64,000 nucleotides of DNA from Geobacter sp. (GCA_009684525.1 WKKR01000001.1:186001-250000), one strand, 5' to 3'. Counted from the first letter of the stretch, positions 34,845 through 45,022 are shown. The notes: generated from the letters alone by a model not told the origin. Numbers and translations: made by a program.

Positions 34845-36699
34845 CCGCCTGGCATCGCGGCTCGATTTCTGTGCTATCCTTTCATTCATCGTTCCCCTGT
34901 TTGTTTATCTCCTGACACTGGCCCCCTCGGTAACTTTTTTCGACAGCGGGGAGTTTGTCACGGCCATCTATTCGCTCGGTTCTGCCCACTCGCCCGGCTA
35001 CCCTTTTTTCATCAATTATGCAAAACCGTTCACCTATCTTCCTTTTGGCAATATCGCATTTCGCGTGAATATAGCGACTGCCGTATCGGCTGCAGCTGCC
35101 TGCTTTGCGGTCTACCTGCTGGTGACATATCTGCTTGCAGATGAGGAAGTGGCAGACGATCACCGCATTTCATGCTGGTATGTACGTGGTGCAGCTCTGG
35201 CTGCCGCTTTTGCCTTTGCCTTTACTCCGCGGCTCTGGCTGCAGTCGAATCATGACAAACCGTATCCGTTGATCGCCTTCATGTCGGCTCTGGTGTTTTA
35301 TCTGGTGCTCCGCTGGCGTTCGGCCTATCTGGCCGGAGAGGAACGGCCGGCCTTCGTCTACCTGGGGGCATTCCTGTGCGGGCTCGCTTTCGGTGCCCAT
35401 CAGACCATTATCCTCATGGTTCCGGTCTATGCCTTCTTGATCCTGGTGACTGACTGGCATGTTATCACACGTTTCAAGGAGATTATCCTTGCAGTCACAT
35501 TTGCCATTCTCGGCTTTGGAGTGCATCTCCATCTGCCGGTCAGGGCAATGCAGAACCCGCTCCTCAACTGGGGAGACGCAAGGAATATTTCACAGTTTCT
35601 CTGGCATTTTCTCCGCAAAGGGTATCCGGTGGAAAAGCCGGTTCGTGATTTCGGCCTGTTCTGGAGACAGGTGAATGCCTTTAATGTCCCGTATGAATTT
35701 ACCTGGGTCGGATTGTTCCTGCTGCTTGTCGGTTGCGTGGCATATCGGCGGCGGCTGCGCAATGAAATCCTTGCCTATGGCGTGGGCATTCTCACGTTTT
35801 TGCTGGTAATCGTCGGTTATTTCAATACGCCGAGTGATTTGATTTTCCTTACCGAAGAATTTTTTACGCCGCTCTATCTTCTTTCAGCCGTATTCATCGG
35901 GTTAGGGCTTTTTTCGCTGCTGAAGATGCTGGTCAATCTGCTGCCGGTTCCGAGCATCAGAATGCTGCCTGTTCACTTGGCGTTGGGAGGGGCTCTTCTT
36001 GCTCTGCCGACGACCATCTGCGCCATAAATTACGTGGAGAACGATCAACACCTGAACTATATTGCCTATGATTACGCCACCAATACGCTACGTACCCTGT
36101 CGCAGCGGGCGATTCTCTATACCTGGGGGGATAGCGGTGCCTTTCCGCTCTGGTATCTGCAAGGGGTAGAACGGATGCGTGACGATGTGGACCTGCTCCA
36201 TACGCCGCATCTCGTGTTTACCTGGTATCTCGATGCCTTTCCCAACCTGTTTGACAAGAGCATCCTGCGTGCAATCCCTCTGGAAACGCAGATACCTGAA
36301 AATGTGCTCAAGCTGGCAATCTCCGAGCAGATTGCGCAGCGTCCCATCTTTGTCGACTTTTCAACGCGTTATTCAGTGCCTTTTGATACCTTTGCCCTTA
36401 CCCAGAAAGGCATCTGTTATCAGTTGAATTATGCGGCCGGTGGGGGGATGAATATGCCCGACACGTCAGTCTGGAATCTCTACAGCCTCAGAGGGATGAG
36501 CGGTGATATGTTTTTCCGGGATCTGGATACGGAAAAGGCGATTCTTATTTATGCCAATAGCCATGTTGAGGCTGGTGAGGCTCTTATCCGTTTTGGACGT
36601 TACGCCGAAGGCTTACGCCAGTTTCAGCAGGCAGAGTCGATTTCACCTGAAATGAGATCGCAGATCACTCAGATTCTGGCCGGTTACGGTTTGAGGTGA
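34834..36699 (+). CDS. DUF2723 membrane protein, O-mannosyltransferase-like
   Basis: A 621-residue protein with about ten membrane helices in the first 440 residues and a periplasmic C-terminal part ending in a TPR-like helix pair. The N-terminal loop TFFDSGEFVTAIYSLGSAHSPGYP (about 35-58, with the acidic Asp-Ser-Gly-Glu) matches DUF2723 and resembles the catalytic loop of GT-C protein O-mannosyltransferases. It probably transfers a sugar from a polyprenyl carrier outside the membrane. The start is GTG, with AGGAG seven bases before, overlapping the end of the flippase-like gene. A strong terminator follows about 70 bases on. Confidence 0.85.
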   Translation: MNSDRLASRLDFCAILSFIVPLFVYLLTLAPSVTFFDSGEFVTAIYSLGSAHSPGYPFFINYAKPFTYLPFGNIAFRVNIATAVSAAAACFAVYLLVTYLLADEEVADDHRISCWYVRGAALAAAFAFAFTPRLWLQSNHDKPYPLIAFMSALVFYLVLRWRSAYLAGEERPAFVYLGAFLCGLAFGAHQTIILMVPVYAFLILVTDWHVITRFKEIILAVTFAILGFGVHLHLPVRAMQNPLLNWGDARNISQFLWHFLRKGYPVEKPVRDFGLFWRQVNAFNVPYEFTWVGLFLLLVGCVAYRRRLRNEILAYGVGILTFLLVIVGYFNTPSDLIFLTEEFFTPLYLLSAVFIGLGLFSLLKMLVNLLPVPSIRMLPVHLALGGALLALPTTICAINYVENDQHLNYIAYDYATNTLRTLSQRAILYTWGDSGAFPLWYLQGVERMRDDVDLLHTPHLVFTWYLDAFPNLFDKSILRAIPLETQIPENVLKLAISEQIAQRPIFVDFSTRYSVPFDTFALTQKGICYQLNYAAGGGMNMPDTSVWNLYSLRGMSGDMFFRDLDTEKAILIYANSHVEAGEALIRFGRYAEGLRQFQQAESISPEMRSQITQILAGYGLR

Positions 36700-36768
36700 T
36701 GCTGGCAGGTCTCTGATGGCGCCCCTTTACGGGGAGGGTATCACTACCATGCCTGTCCACAACGTTTC

Positions 36769-36814
36769 AACCGGCACAGCATTCGTTCGAGAACCGCTGC
36801 TTGCCGGTTTTTTT
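36769..36814 (+). terminator. Rho-independent terminator before aroE
   Basis: AACCGGCA (extended by CAGC/GCTG with a bulge) pairs with TGCCGGTT and is followed by a T-run. Confidence 0.9.
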
Positions 36815-36931
36815 CATGAAGCGGTAAAGATTTCCCCATTCTAACCGATGCTATTTACGAGTAGACCGTGCGAAGAGGCCGTGCATCACTGTTTGGGTGG
36901 AGACGGTGCAGAGCGCGGCATGGAGCTTTTC

Positions 36932-37816
36932 ATGATTCAATCCATTCCCGAACTGACCGGAAAGACAAAAGTACTTGGCATCATTGGTGATCCCATCAGT
37001 CACTCCCTGTCGCCGCTCATGCAGAATGCAGCCTTGCGTGCGCTCGGACTCGATTACGTATATGTCCCTTTTCGTGTCAGACCAGAGGAACTCTCAACCG
37101 CACTTTTGGGTCTGCAATCACTCAATGTTGCCGGTTTCAATGTTACCATCCCGCACAAGACCGCGGTTGTCGGTTTAGTGGATGGCTTGTCCCGCGAAGC
37201 CGAACTGATCGGGGCCGTGAACACGGTAACTCGGGAGGGTGCTCACCTCATTGGCCACAATACTGATGCCATCGGTTTTCTCTCGGCAATCACCGAAGGG
37301 ATGGGATTTGATCCAGCAGGGGCGAGTGTTTTGCTACTCGGGGCTGGAGGGGCTGCTCGGGCAGCTCTGGTTGCCCTTGCCCAGGCTGGAATCGAGAATA
37401 TAACCATTGCCAATCGGACACAATCTACTGCTGAGAACTTACTTTCCCTGCTGAAACATGCCGGCTCCAGAGCCAGTGGAAGTCATACCTCACTGGCAGC
37501 CGTTTGTGCCGATCGAGCCCTGCTGGGATCATTTGATCTGGTGGTAAACACCACCTCCGTTGGTATGGGAGGTACGGCATTTGTCAATTTTGATGTCACA
37601 TGGCTCAAGCCTGGTGCACGAATCTATGACATGGTGTATGTGCCGTCCGAGACGCCGTTGTTACAGGCAGCACGTGCAGCCGGCATTAAGGCCATGAATG
37701 GTGCGAGTATGCTGGCAGCACAGGGAGAATCAGCCTTCCGCCTTTGGATCGGCTGCGACCCCCCGCCTGGCTTGATGCTGGAACGGGTACTGTCAGCACT
37801 GGCGGCATTGTCTTGA
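36932..37816 (+). CDS. aroE: Shikimate dehydrogenase
   Basis: The 294-residue NADP-dependent enzyme reduces 3-dehydroshikimate in aromatic amino acid biosynthesis. Visible are the substrate site SHSLSP (about 22-27), NVTIPHK with the catalytic Lys, the NTD motif in GHNTDAIGF, and the Rossmann motif LLLGAGGAARAAL (about 132-144). The ATG at 36932 has GGAG eight bases upstream; two in-frame starts lie 4 and 28 codons earlier. An aroE gene directly before pilB is usual in Geobacter. Confidence 0.94.
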   Translation: MIQSIPELTGKTKVLGIIGDPISHSLSPLMQNAALRALGLDYVYVPFRVRPEELSTALLGLQSLNVAGFNVTIPHKTAVVGLVDGLSREAELIGAVNTVTREGAHLIGHNTDAIGFLSAITEGMGFDPAGASVLLLGAGGAARAALVALAQAGIENITIANRTQSTAENLLSLLKHAGSRASGSHTSLAAVCADRALLGSFDLVVNTTSVGMGGTAFVNFDVTWLKPGARIYDMVYVPSETPLLQAARAAGIKAMNGASMLAAQGESAFRLWIGCDPPPGLMLERVLSALAALS

Positions 37817-37840
37817 CATTGAAGGCCCTTCAATTAGTAT
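37813..37840 (+). promoter_or_regulatory. pilB promoter with a palindrome between -35 and -10
   Basis: TTGACA (37813-37818) and TAGTAT (37835-37840) are 16 bases apart. The spacer is filled by a perfect palindrome ATTGAAGG-C-CCTTCAAT (37818-37834), which a repressor or activator could bind so as to control the pil operon. The -35 overlaps the aroE stop codon. Transcription would start near 37847, about 25 bases before the pilB ATG. Confidence 0.6.
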
Positions 37841-37872
37841 TTCTATAGCTTGTTGGAATTACAGGGGTAGTT

Positions 37873-39579
37873 ATGCAACCAAGTAGACTGGGAGACCTCC
37901 TGGTCAAAAATAATCTGATTACCAAGGAACAGCTTGCCCAGTCGCTTGACGAGCAGAAGCAGGCAGGCAGCCAGGTTCGCCTTGGCACCATTCTCACCCG
38001 GAACAATATCATTACCGAAGAGGATCTGGTTTCCTTTCTCTCCAAGCAGTATGGTGTCCCCTCTATCAACCTGAGTGAGGTCGAGGTCGATCCGGCGGTC
38101 ATCAAGATCATCCCGGTGGATATCGCGCAAAAGTATCAGGTCGTTCCCGTCAACCGCGCAGGGGGAACCCTGATCATTGCCATGAGTGATCCATCCAATA
38201 TTTTTGCCATCGATGATATCCGCTTTATGACCGGATTCAGCATCGAGGTTGTGGTAGCCCCCGAATCTGCCATCAAGACGTCCATAGACAAGTATTACGA
38301 CCAGTCTGCATCACTGGCCGATGTCATGGGTGATCTCGACATGGAAGATCTGGAGGTCGTCGGTGAAGAGGAGGATGTCGATCTCAACTCTCTGGAGAGG
38401 GCTACCGAAGACGCACCGGTAGTAAAACTCGTCAACCTGATTCTTACCGATGCCATCAAGAAAAAGGCGAGTGATATCCATATCGAGCCCTATGAACGGA
38501 TGTTTCGTGTCAGGTACCGGATCGACGGGGTGCTGTACGAGGCTATGAAGCCTCCCATGAAACTGAAGAATGCCATAACTTCACGAATCAAGATCATGTC
38601 CGAACTGGACATTGCCGAGCGTCGCCTCCCACAGGATGGCAGGATCAAGATAAAGCTGGGTGGCGGCAAGGATATGGATTTCCGGGTTTCCGTGCTGCCG
38701 ACATTGTTCGGCGAGAAGATCGTTCTCCGGCTCCTGGACAAGTCGAATCTGCAGTTGGACATGACCAAGCTCGGCTATGAGCCTGATGCCCTGTCCCGAT
38801 TCCAAGAGCAGATCCACAAGCCGTTCGGCATGGTATTGGTGACTGGTCCAACTGGTAGCGGTAAAACGGTTTCTCTTTACTCGGCGCTTTCGGAACTGAA
38901 TAAAGTAACGGAAAACATTTCTACTGCTGAAGACCCGGTGGAATTCAACTTTGCCGGGATCAACCAGGTTCAGGTGCATGAGGATATTGGTCTCACCTTT
39001 GCCGCGGCGCTCCGTTCCTTCCTTCGTCAGGATCCTGATATCATCATGATTGGTGAGATCCGTGACTTCGAAACGGCAGAGATCGCTATCAAGGCTGCAT
39101 TGACCGGTCACATGGTCCTTTCGACCTTGCATACCAATGATGCGCCGGCAACCATTAACCGTCTGCTCAACATGGGGATCGAGCCGTTCCTGGTGGCGTC
39201 GGCAGTAAACCTGATCACGGCCCAACGCCTGGCACGACGAATTTGCAGCGAATGCAGGGAAATAGAAGAGGTTCCTGTTCAGGCACTTATCACTGCCGGA
39301 GTTTCCAAGGAAGAAGCGCCGGAATATGTCTGCTACCGCGGCAAAGGGTGCCCCAGATGCAACGGGACCGGCTACAAGGGGCGGGTCGGATTTTACCAGG
39401 TCCTTCCCATGCTGGAAGAGATCCGCGAACTCATCCTGAATGGCGCCAATACGGCAGAGATCAAGCGAGAATCCATGCGTCTGGGCATCAAGACCATGCG
39501 TCAGTCCGGACTTACCAAGCTGAAAGAAGGGGTCACCTCCTTTGAAGAGGTTTTGAGAGTGACCGTTTCCGACGATTAG
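37873..39579 (+). CDS. pilB: Type IV pilus extension ATPase PilB
   Basis: A 568-residue hexameric assembly ATPase. It has N-terminal GspE-N/MshEN-type domains (about 1-165), the ATPase core with Walker A GPTGSGKT (about residue 325-332), the Asp box, Walker B-like IIMIGEIRDFETAEI and His box, and a zinc-binding tetracysteine C-x2-C...C-x2-C (CSEC ... CPRC, about 457-500). MshEN domains in relatives bind c-di-GMP. It polymerises PilA pilin from the inner membrane. First gene of pilB-pilT-pilC-pilS-pilR. Confidence 0.96.
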   Translation: MQPSRLGDLLVKNNLITKEQLAQSLDEQKQAGSQVRLGTILTRNNIITEEDLVSFLSKQYGVPSINLSEVEVDPAVIKIIPVDIAQKYQVVPVNRAGGTLIIAMSDPSNIFAIDDIRFMTGFSIEVVVAPESAIKTSIDKYYDQSASLADVMGDLDMEDLEVVGEEEDVDLNSLERATEDAPVVKLVNLILTDAIKKKASDIHIEPYERMFRVRYRIDGVLYEAMKPPMKLKNAITSRIKIMSELDIAERRLPQDGRIKIKLGGGKDMDFRVSVLPTLFGEKIVLRLLDKSNLQLDMTKLGYEPDALSRFQEQIHKPFGMVLVTGPTGSGKTVSLYSALSELNKVTENISTAEDPVEFNFAGINQVQVHEDIGLTFAAALRSFLRQDPDIIMIGEIRDFETAEIAIKAALTGHMVLSTLHTNDAPATINRLLNMGIEPFLVASAVNLITAQRLARRICSECREIEEVPVQALITAGVSKEEAPEYVCYRGKGCPRCNGTGYKGRVGFYQVLPMLEEIRELILNGANTAEIKRESMRLGIKTMRQSGLTKLKEGVTSFEEVLRVTVSDD

Positions 39580-39593
39580 GAGGTTGGTGTCCC

Positions 39594-40694
39594 ATGGCAA
39601 ATCTGCATCAGTTGCTGAAAGAGCTTGTCGATAGAGGCGGGTCTGACCTGCATATCACCACCAATACTCCACCGCAGATTCGTGTCGACGGGAAGTTGAG
39701 CCCACTCGACTTGCCGCCCCTCACTGCAGTCGACACCAAACAGCTCTGTTACAGCGTGCTCACCGAAGCACAGAAGCATAAGTTCGAGGAAGAGAGCGAA
39801 CTGGATCTTTCGTTCGGGGTCAAGGGACTGTCGCGATTCCGTGGGAACATCCTGGTGCAGCGTGGTGCGGTTGCAGGAGTATTCAGGGTCATCCCCTACA
39901 AGATCCTCACCTTTGAGGAGCTCGGATTGCCTCCGGTGGTAAAAGACCTTGCCGAGAAACCACGTGGATTGATCCTGGTCACCGGTCCGACCGGCAGCGG
40001 GAAATCGACCACGCTTGCTTCCATCATCGACAAGATCAATACCGATCGTCACGACCATATCGTTACCATCGAAGATCCCATCGAATACCTGCACCCGCAC
40101 AAGGGTTGTCTGGTGAATCAGCGGGAGGTCGGCGCCGACACCAAGAGTTTCAAGAGTGCCCTGAAATATGTCTTGCGGCAGGATCCTGACGTGGTCCTTA
40201 TCGGCGAGCTTCGTGATCTTGAGACCATCGAGGCGGCTCTGACTCTTGCCGAAACCGGCCATCTCTGTTTCGCCACGCTTCACACCAATTCCTGTGCACA
40301 GACCATCAACCGGATCATTGACGTGTTCCCTCCCTATCAGCAGACTCAGGTGAGGACGCAGCTATCTTTCGTGCTCGAAGGCGTTCTATCCCAGACCCTG
40401 ATACCAAAGTTGGGCGGCCATGGTCGCATTCTCTCTCTTGAGGTTATGGTGCCGAACCCGGCGATCCGCAACCTGATCCGGGAGGACAAGGTTCATCAGA
40501 TCTATTCGCAGATGCAGGTCGGCCAGGACAAGTTCGGCATGCAGACCATGAACCAATCGTTGTTCAGTCTCTGTGCCCGTCGGCTCATCTCTGTCGATGA
40601 TGCCATGGGCAGGTCACCCGAGCCGGATGAATTGAAACAGATGTTTGCTGCGGGAGGTACACTGCCCGGGCAGCAGCGCCGTCCGCTACGTTAA
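39594..40694 (+). CDS. pilT: Pilus retraction ATPase PilT
   Basis: A 366-residue hexameric ATPase that depolymerises pili. N-terminal PAS-like domain with GGSDLHIT, Walker A GPTGSGKST (about 130-138), Asp box around ITIEDPIEYLH-like region, Walker B VVLIGELRDLETIEAAL, and His box TGHLCFATLHTNSCAQTINRI (read as TGHLCFATLHTN plus INRI). AIRNLIRE, the retraction motif, is present near residue 290. AGGAGG lies about ten bases before the ATG. Confidence 0.96.
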   Translation: MANLHQLLKELVDRGGSDLHITTNTPPQIRVDGKLSPLDLPPLTAVDTKQLCYSVLTEAQKHKFEEESELDLSFGVKGLSRFRGNILVQRGAVAGVFRVIPYKILTFEELGLPPVVKDLAEKPRGLILVTGPTGSGKSTTLASIIDKINTDRHDHIVTIEDPIEYLHPHKGCLVNQREVGADTKSFKSALKYVLRQDPDVVLIGELRDLETIEAALTLAETGHLCFATLHTNSCAQTINRIIDVFPPYQQTQVRTQLSFVLEGVLSQTLIPKLGGHGRILSLEVMVPNPAIRNLIREDKVHQIYSQMQVGQDKFGMQTMNQSLFSLCARRLISVDDAMGRSPEPDELKQMFAAGGTLPGQQRRPLR

Positions 40695-40725
40695 GCAGGA
40701 ATGGAAAGGAATTACGGGAGGAACC

Positions 40726-41949
40726 ATGGCAAAGTTCAACTGGGAAGCACGGAGCAAGTCTGGCCAGATCCAGAAAGGGGTAATGGAGGCCGATAATATA
40801 GGACTCGTCGAAGCCCAATTGAAGCGGTTTGGCTTCACGGGGATCACCGTCAAAGGGGAAGGGAAAGGTCTTGGGAAGGAGCTGAAGATCCCCGGTTTTA
40901 GTGGTGCCAAGAAGATCGAGACAAAGGATCTTGTCGTCTTTACCCGACAGTTTGCAACCATGATCGATTCTGGTCTTCCCCTGGTCCAATGCCTGGACAT
41001 CCTCTCCGGCCAGCAGGAAAATAAGACCTTCAAGGATATCCTGTATAAGGTCAAGGAAAGCGTGGAGAGCGGTTCCACCTTTGCCGATGCCCTTGCCAAG
41101 CATCCCAAGGCCTTCGACCAGCTTTATGTAAACCTCGTCGCAGCGGGTGAGGTTGGCGGCATTCTGGACACAATCCTGAACCGGCTTGCAGCCTACATCG
41201 AGAAGGCGATGAAGCTGAAGAAGCAGGTCAAAGGGGCCATGGTCTATCCTGCAACCATCCTTTCCATTGCAGTGATTGTCGTCGGTGTCATCCTGGTATT
41301 TGTCATCCCCACCTTTGCGAAGATGTTTGCCGATATGGGTGGTGATCTGCCCGGGCCGACAAAGTTGGTCATTGGGCTCAGTAATTTCTTTAAGAAGTAT
41401 ATCCTTGTGATGATTGCGGCCTTCTTTGTCTTGAAGTTTGCTTTTCAGAAATACTATGCTACGCCAAATGGAAGGAAGGTTGTTGATCGATTGGCGCTGA
41501 AAGCGCCCATTGCAGGTCCTCTCATCCGCAAGGTATCGGTGGCAAAATTCACCCGTACCCTTGGGACCATGATATCCAGCGGCGTCCCGATCATGGACGG
41601 CCTGGAGATCGTTGCCAAGACAGCCGGGAACAAGGTCGTGGAAGAGGCCATCTACAACGTTCGTCAGGCGATATCCGAAGGGAAGACCATTGCGGAACCG
41701 TTGGCTGCGAGTGGCGTTTTTCCTCCCATGGTGGTGCAGATGATATCGGTCGGCGAAGCTACCGGCGCCATGGATACCATGTTGAACAAGATTGCCGATT
41801 TCTACGATGACGAGGTGGACGACGCCGTATCAGCACTGACCTCGATGATGGAGCCACTCTTGATGGTGGTGCTGGGGACCACGGTCGGTGGCCTGGTCAT
41901 TGCCATGTATCTTCCCATATTCAAGATGGGCAGTGTCGTCGGCGGATAG
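40726..41949 (+). CDS. pilC: Type IV pilus inner-membrane platform protein PilC
   Basis: A 407-residue polytopic protein with two GspF domains (about 70-195 and 270-395), each with the FTRQFATMIDSGLPL or FTRTLGTMISSGVPI type motif, separated by membrane helices, and a last helix near the C-terminus. It anchors PilB and PilT. The ATG at 40726 has GGGAGG upstream and gives the usual start AKFNWEARSKSG. Confidence 0.96.
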   Translation: MAKFNWEARSKSGQIQKGVMEADNIGLVEAQLKRFGFTGITVKGEGKGLGKELKIPGFSGAKKIETKDLVVFTRQFATMIDSGLPLVQCLDILSGQQENKTFKDILYKVKESVESGSTFADALAKHPKAFDQLYVNLVAAGEVGGILDTILNRLAAYIEKAMKLKKQVKGAMVYPATILSIAVIVVGVILVFVIPTFAKMFADMGGDLPGPTKLVIGLSNFFKKYILVMIAAFFVLKFAFQKYYATPNGRKVVDRLALKAPIAGPLIRKVSVAKFTRTLGTMISSGVPIMDGLEIVAKTAGNKVVEEAIYNVRQAISEGKTIAEPLAASGVFPPMVVQMISVGEATGAMDTMLNKIADFYDDEVDDAVSALTSMMEPLLMVVLGTTVGGLVIAMYLPIFKMGSVVGG

Positions 41950-41952
41950 CCG

Positions 41953-43581
41953 ATGAATGAGAAAAGGGGTCTCGTCTGGTTTATCCTAGCCAGGATGATC
42001 GTGGTGGCGCTGTTTTTTTTCTCCACGATCATCCTGTACCGGCGAGTCCCTGATAGTATTGAAATCCTTTCTCTACCCGGCCTGGTCAGGTTGGTCGGTG
42101 TTACCTTCCTTTTTTCGCTGCTGTCTCTCGTAGTCCTGTATCGAACTGATAAACCCCATCCTTTCCTGTCCTATGCCCAGATCATCTGGGATATCCTGCT
42201 GGTGACGACCCTGATCCTTCTTACTGGCGGCATTACTTCTCCATATTCATTTCTCTATATGTTGGCCATCATTTCAGCATCGGTGCTACTCGCGCGCAGG
42301 GAGGCCTTTTATGCGGCTTCCCTCTGTGGCATCCTTTACGGTGGGATTCTCGATCTTCAATATTTCGGCACGTTGAGCGCCCTCGGTCTCACACCGTTCT
42401 ATGCGCAACAGTACGGTGCAGTGCACATTCTCTATACGATATTTGTCAATATCGTTGCCTTTTATCTGACTGCTCTTCTCACCGGTTATCTGGCAGAACG
42501 GGTCAGGAGCAGTGAAAATGCCCTCAAGGAAAAGGAGATCAACTACGAAGAACTGGAAAGACTGAACAGTGTTATTGTAAAGAATCTGTCGAGTGGCTTG
42601 TTGACTATCACCACCGAGGGGAGAGTGCGGGTTTTTAATCGCCACGCAGAAGAGCTGACCGGCATCTTGCAGAGAGAAGCATATGACCAGCCGCTCCAGG
42701 AGGTCATCCCGGGTTTTGCCGGTATACTGGACAAGCAAAATTCGGTTTACGCTGATGAGATAAGCTACCAGAAGCCGGACGGTAACGAGTTAATATTCGG
42801 TTACCGTGCGGTAGATCTTACCGATAAAGATGGTAACCGGATCGGGACTCTTATCAATTTCAAGGACCTGACCCGCATTATGGAGATGGAGCGGGAGTTG
42901 AAGCGGGCCGACAGATTGGCGGCTATCGGTGAACTTGCCGCACACATGGCTCACGAAATCAGAAACCCTCTGGCATCCATCAGCGGCTCGGTACAGCTCA
43001 TTGCTCAGGGTGAACGGGTCATGGAGGAGGACCGTCGACTTCTAGACATTGTCATGCGCGAAACGGAACGCCTCAATTTCCTGATCGGAGATTTCCTTGC
43101 CTATGCCAGACCCAATGCCCCCAATATCGCGCCGGTTGTTCTGAAACATCTCCTCGATGAGCTTTCGGCACTTCTTTCGGGAGATCCTCGATTCTATAAT
43201 ATTAGCGTTACCACGCAGTGCGCTCCCGGCCTGAAGGTATGCGCTGACCGAGATCAGCTGCAACAGGTTTTCTGGAACCTGTTTGTCAATTCCTTTGATG
43301 CGATGCAGGGAGAAGGGGCCGTGACAATAGATGTCGGCATCGACCATGGGTGGGGAGAGGGAAAAGAGATGGTGCGGATTTTGTTTGCCGATACGGGGCC
43401 GGGTATGCCTCCACAGGATATTCAGCGTATATTTGAGCCATTTTTTACGACCAAGCAGGGGGGAACCGGTCTTGGGCTCGCTACGGTATTCCGGATCATC
43501 GATGCCCATAGAGGGCACATCTCGGTTGAAAGCGAGCCGGACAGGGGCACTACATTCAAGATAAACCTGCCGAGGTGTTGA
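41953..43581 (+). CDS. pilS: Pilus sensor histidine kinase PilS
   Basis: The 542-residue kinase has six hydrophobic segments in the first 180 residues, a PAS domain (about 205-310), a HisKA domain with His334 in HMAHEIRNPLASI, and an HATPase domain with N, G1 (DTGPGMPP) and G2 (GTGLGLATV) boxes. In Pseudomonas PilS monitors pilin levels in the membrane and controls PilR; the same is expected here. It starts 3 bases after pilC and is followed by pilR. Confidence 0.94.
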   Translation: MNEKRGLVWFILARMIVVALFFFSTIILYRRVPDSIEILSLPGLVRLVGVTFLFSLLSLVVLYRTDKPHPFLSYAQIIWDILLVTTLILLTGGITSPYSFLYMLAIISASVLLARREAFYAASLCGILYGGILDLQYFGTLSALGLTPFYAQQYGAVHILYTIFVNIVAFYLTALLTGYLAERVRSSENALKEKEINYEELERLNSVIVKNLSSGLLTITTEGRVRVFNRHAEELTGILQREAYDQPLQEVIPGFAGILDKQNSVYADEISYQKPDGNELIFGYRAVDLTDKDGNRIGTLINFKDLTRIMEMERELKRADRLAAIGELAAHMAHEIRNPLASISGSVQLIAQGERVMEEDRRLLDIVMRETERLNFLIGDFLAYARPNAPNIAPVVLKHLLDELSALLSGDPRFYNISVTTQCAPGLKVCADRDQLQQVFWNLFVNSFDAMQGEGAVTIDVGIDHGWGEGKEMVRILFADTGPGMPPQDIQRIFEPFFTTKQGGTGLGLATVFRIIDAHRGHISVESEPDRGTTFKINLPRC

Positions 43582-43627
43582 TCGATATTTCAGAAGGAAC
43601 GCATGCCGGTGATCAAAATGAGGAAAA

Positions 43628-45022
43628 ATGGAAACGAAAATTCTGGTCGTTGATGATGAATTGAGCATGCGGGAATTCCTCTCCATCCTCCTGGAGCGTG
43701 AGGGATACCATCCCGATCTGGCAGACAGTGCCGAATCAGCGCTGAAACTGCTGGAAACGGAAGACTACGAACTGGTCATATCCGACGTCAATATGCCTGG
43801 GTTATCCGGGTTACAGCTCTTGGAGCAGATCAAGAAGATTACACCCGATACTGCTGTCCTGCTCATTACAGCCTATAGCACGGCTGAACAGGCGGTCGAG
43901 GCGATGAAGCTCGGTGCTTACGATTATATTGCCAAGCCGTTCAAGGTCGAAGAGATCAAGGTCCTGGTCAGGAATGCGCTGGAAAAGCGCATTCTCGTCC
44001 AGGAAAATGTGCGGCTTCGTCGTGAAGTTCAAGAGCGATATAGTTTCAGTGGATTCATCGGGAAAAGCGTCAAGATGCAGGAGATCTATGCCCTTATCGA
44101 GAAGGTCGCTGCCAGTACTGCAACGGTACTGATCCTCGGCGAGAGCGGCACCGGCAAGGAACTGGCTGCCCGCGCCATCCATTATAACGGTCCCCGGAGA
44201 GAGAAACGCTTTGTTGCCGTGAATTGTGGCGCCATACCTGAAAATCTCATGGAAAGCGAACTGTTCGGGCACCGCAAGGGTGCCTTTACTGGCGCCGTTG
44301 CCGACAGGGCCGGTTATTTCGAGCAGGCTGAAGGGGGGACCCTTTTCCTCGACGAGATCGGCGAGGTGCCGCTGCAGCTGCAGGCTAAGTTGCTCAGGGT
44401 GCTGCAGGAGCGGGAATTCAGACGGGTTGGCGACAGTATTGACCGTAAGTCCGATGTCCGCATCATTGCGGCGTCAAATCGCGATCTTGAAGAGCAGGTG
44501 AAAGAAGGGGGGTTCCGGGAGGACCTCTATTATCGCCTTGATGTGGTCCAGGTTATGATGCCGCCGCTCCGGCAGCGGCCCGAGGACATACCAATCCTTG
44601 TCGAACATTTTTATCAAAAATTTGCGGGGAAACCTGAAGGGCGGCAGATCATCACCAATGATGCGCTGAATGTCCTGATGGCGTATCCCTTCCCGGGAAA
44701 TATCCGCGAACTGGAAAATCTGGTGGAGCGATGCCTGGTTATTGGTGATCGTACCATCACCCTTGACGCACTCCCGAGGCAGATACTTGATTTTCAAAGG
44801 AGATCGAAATCAAGTGACTTAATCTTAATTCCGAGTGAGGGAATCAACCTTGAGGCATTTCTGAACGAAATAGAGAAAAAATATCTGCTTCAGGCGTTGG
44901 AACAGTGCGAAGGTGTGAAAAAGAGAGCAGCGCAACTGCTCGGGATGTCGTTCAGATCGTTTCGTTATCGTTTGGCAAAGTTCGGTATGGATGACGGGGA
45001 GGAAGAGATGTCAATGCGGTGA
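43628..45022 (+). CDS. pilR: Sigma-54 response regulator PilR
   Basis: A 464-residue NtrC-family activator. Receiver domain with the acidic pair at 9-10 and phospho-acceptor Asp53 (LVISDVNMPG); AAA+ domain with Walker A GESGTGKE (about 172), sigma-54 loop GAFTGA (about 218) and Walker B GGTLFLDEIGEV; Fis-type HTH at the end (KKRAAQLLGMSFRSFRYRL). It should drive the sigma-54 promoter of the pilin gene downstream. Three evenly spaced GTGAC/GTCAC half-sites start at its stop codon and are candidate binding sites. Confidence 0.95.
   Translation: METKILVVDDELSMREFLSILLEREGYHPDLADSAESALKLLETEDYELVISDVNMPGLSGLQLLEQIKKITPDTAVLLITAYSTAEQAVEAMKLGAYDYIAKPFKVEEIKVLVRNALEKRILVQENVRLRREVQERYSFSGFIGKSVKMQEIYALIEKVAASTATVLILGESGTGKELAARAIHYNGPRREKRFVAVNCGAIPENLMESELFGHRKGAFTGAVADRAGYFEQAEGGTLFLDEIGEVPLQLQAKLLRVLQEREFRRVGDSIDRKSDVRIIAASNRDLEEQVKEGGFREDLYYRLDVVQVMMPPLRQRPEDIPILVEHFYQKFAGKPEGRQIITNDALNVLMAYPFPGNIRELENLVERCLVIGDRTITLDALPRQILDFQRRSKSSDLILIPSEGINLEAFLNEIEKKYLLQALEQCEGVKKRAAQLLGMSFRSFRYRLAKFGMDDGEEEMSMR

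Noticed and set aside
38581-39600. Minus-strand open frame opposite pilB
   Set aside because: Shadow of the pilB reading frame.
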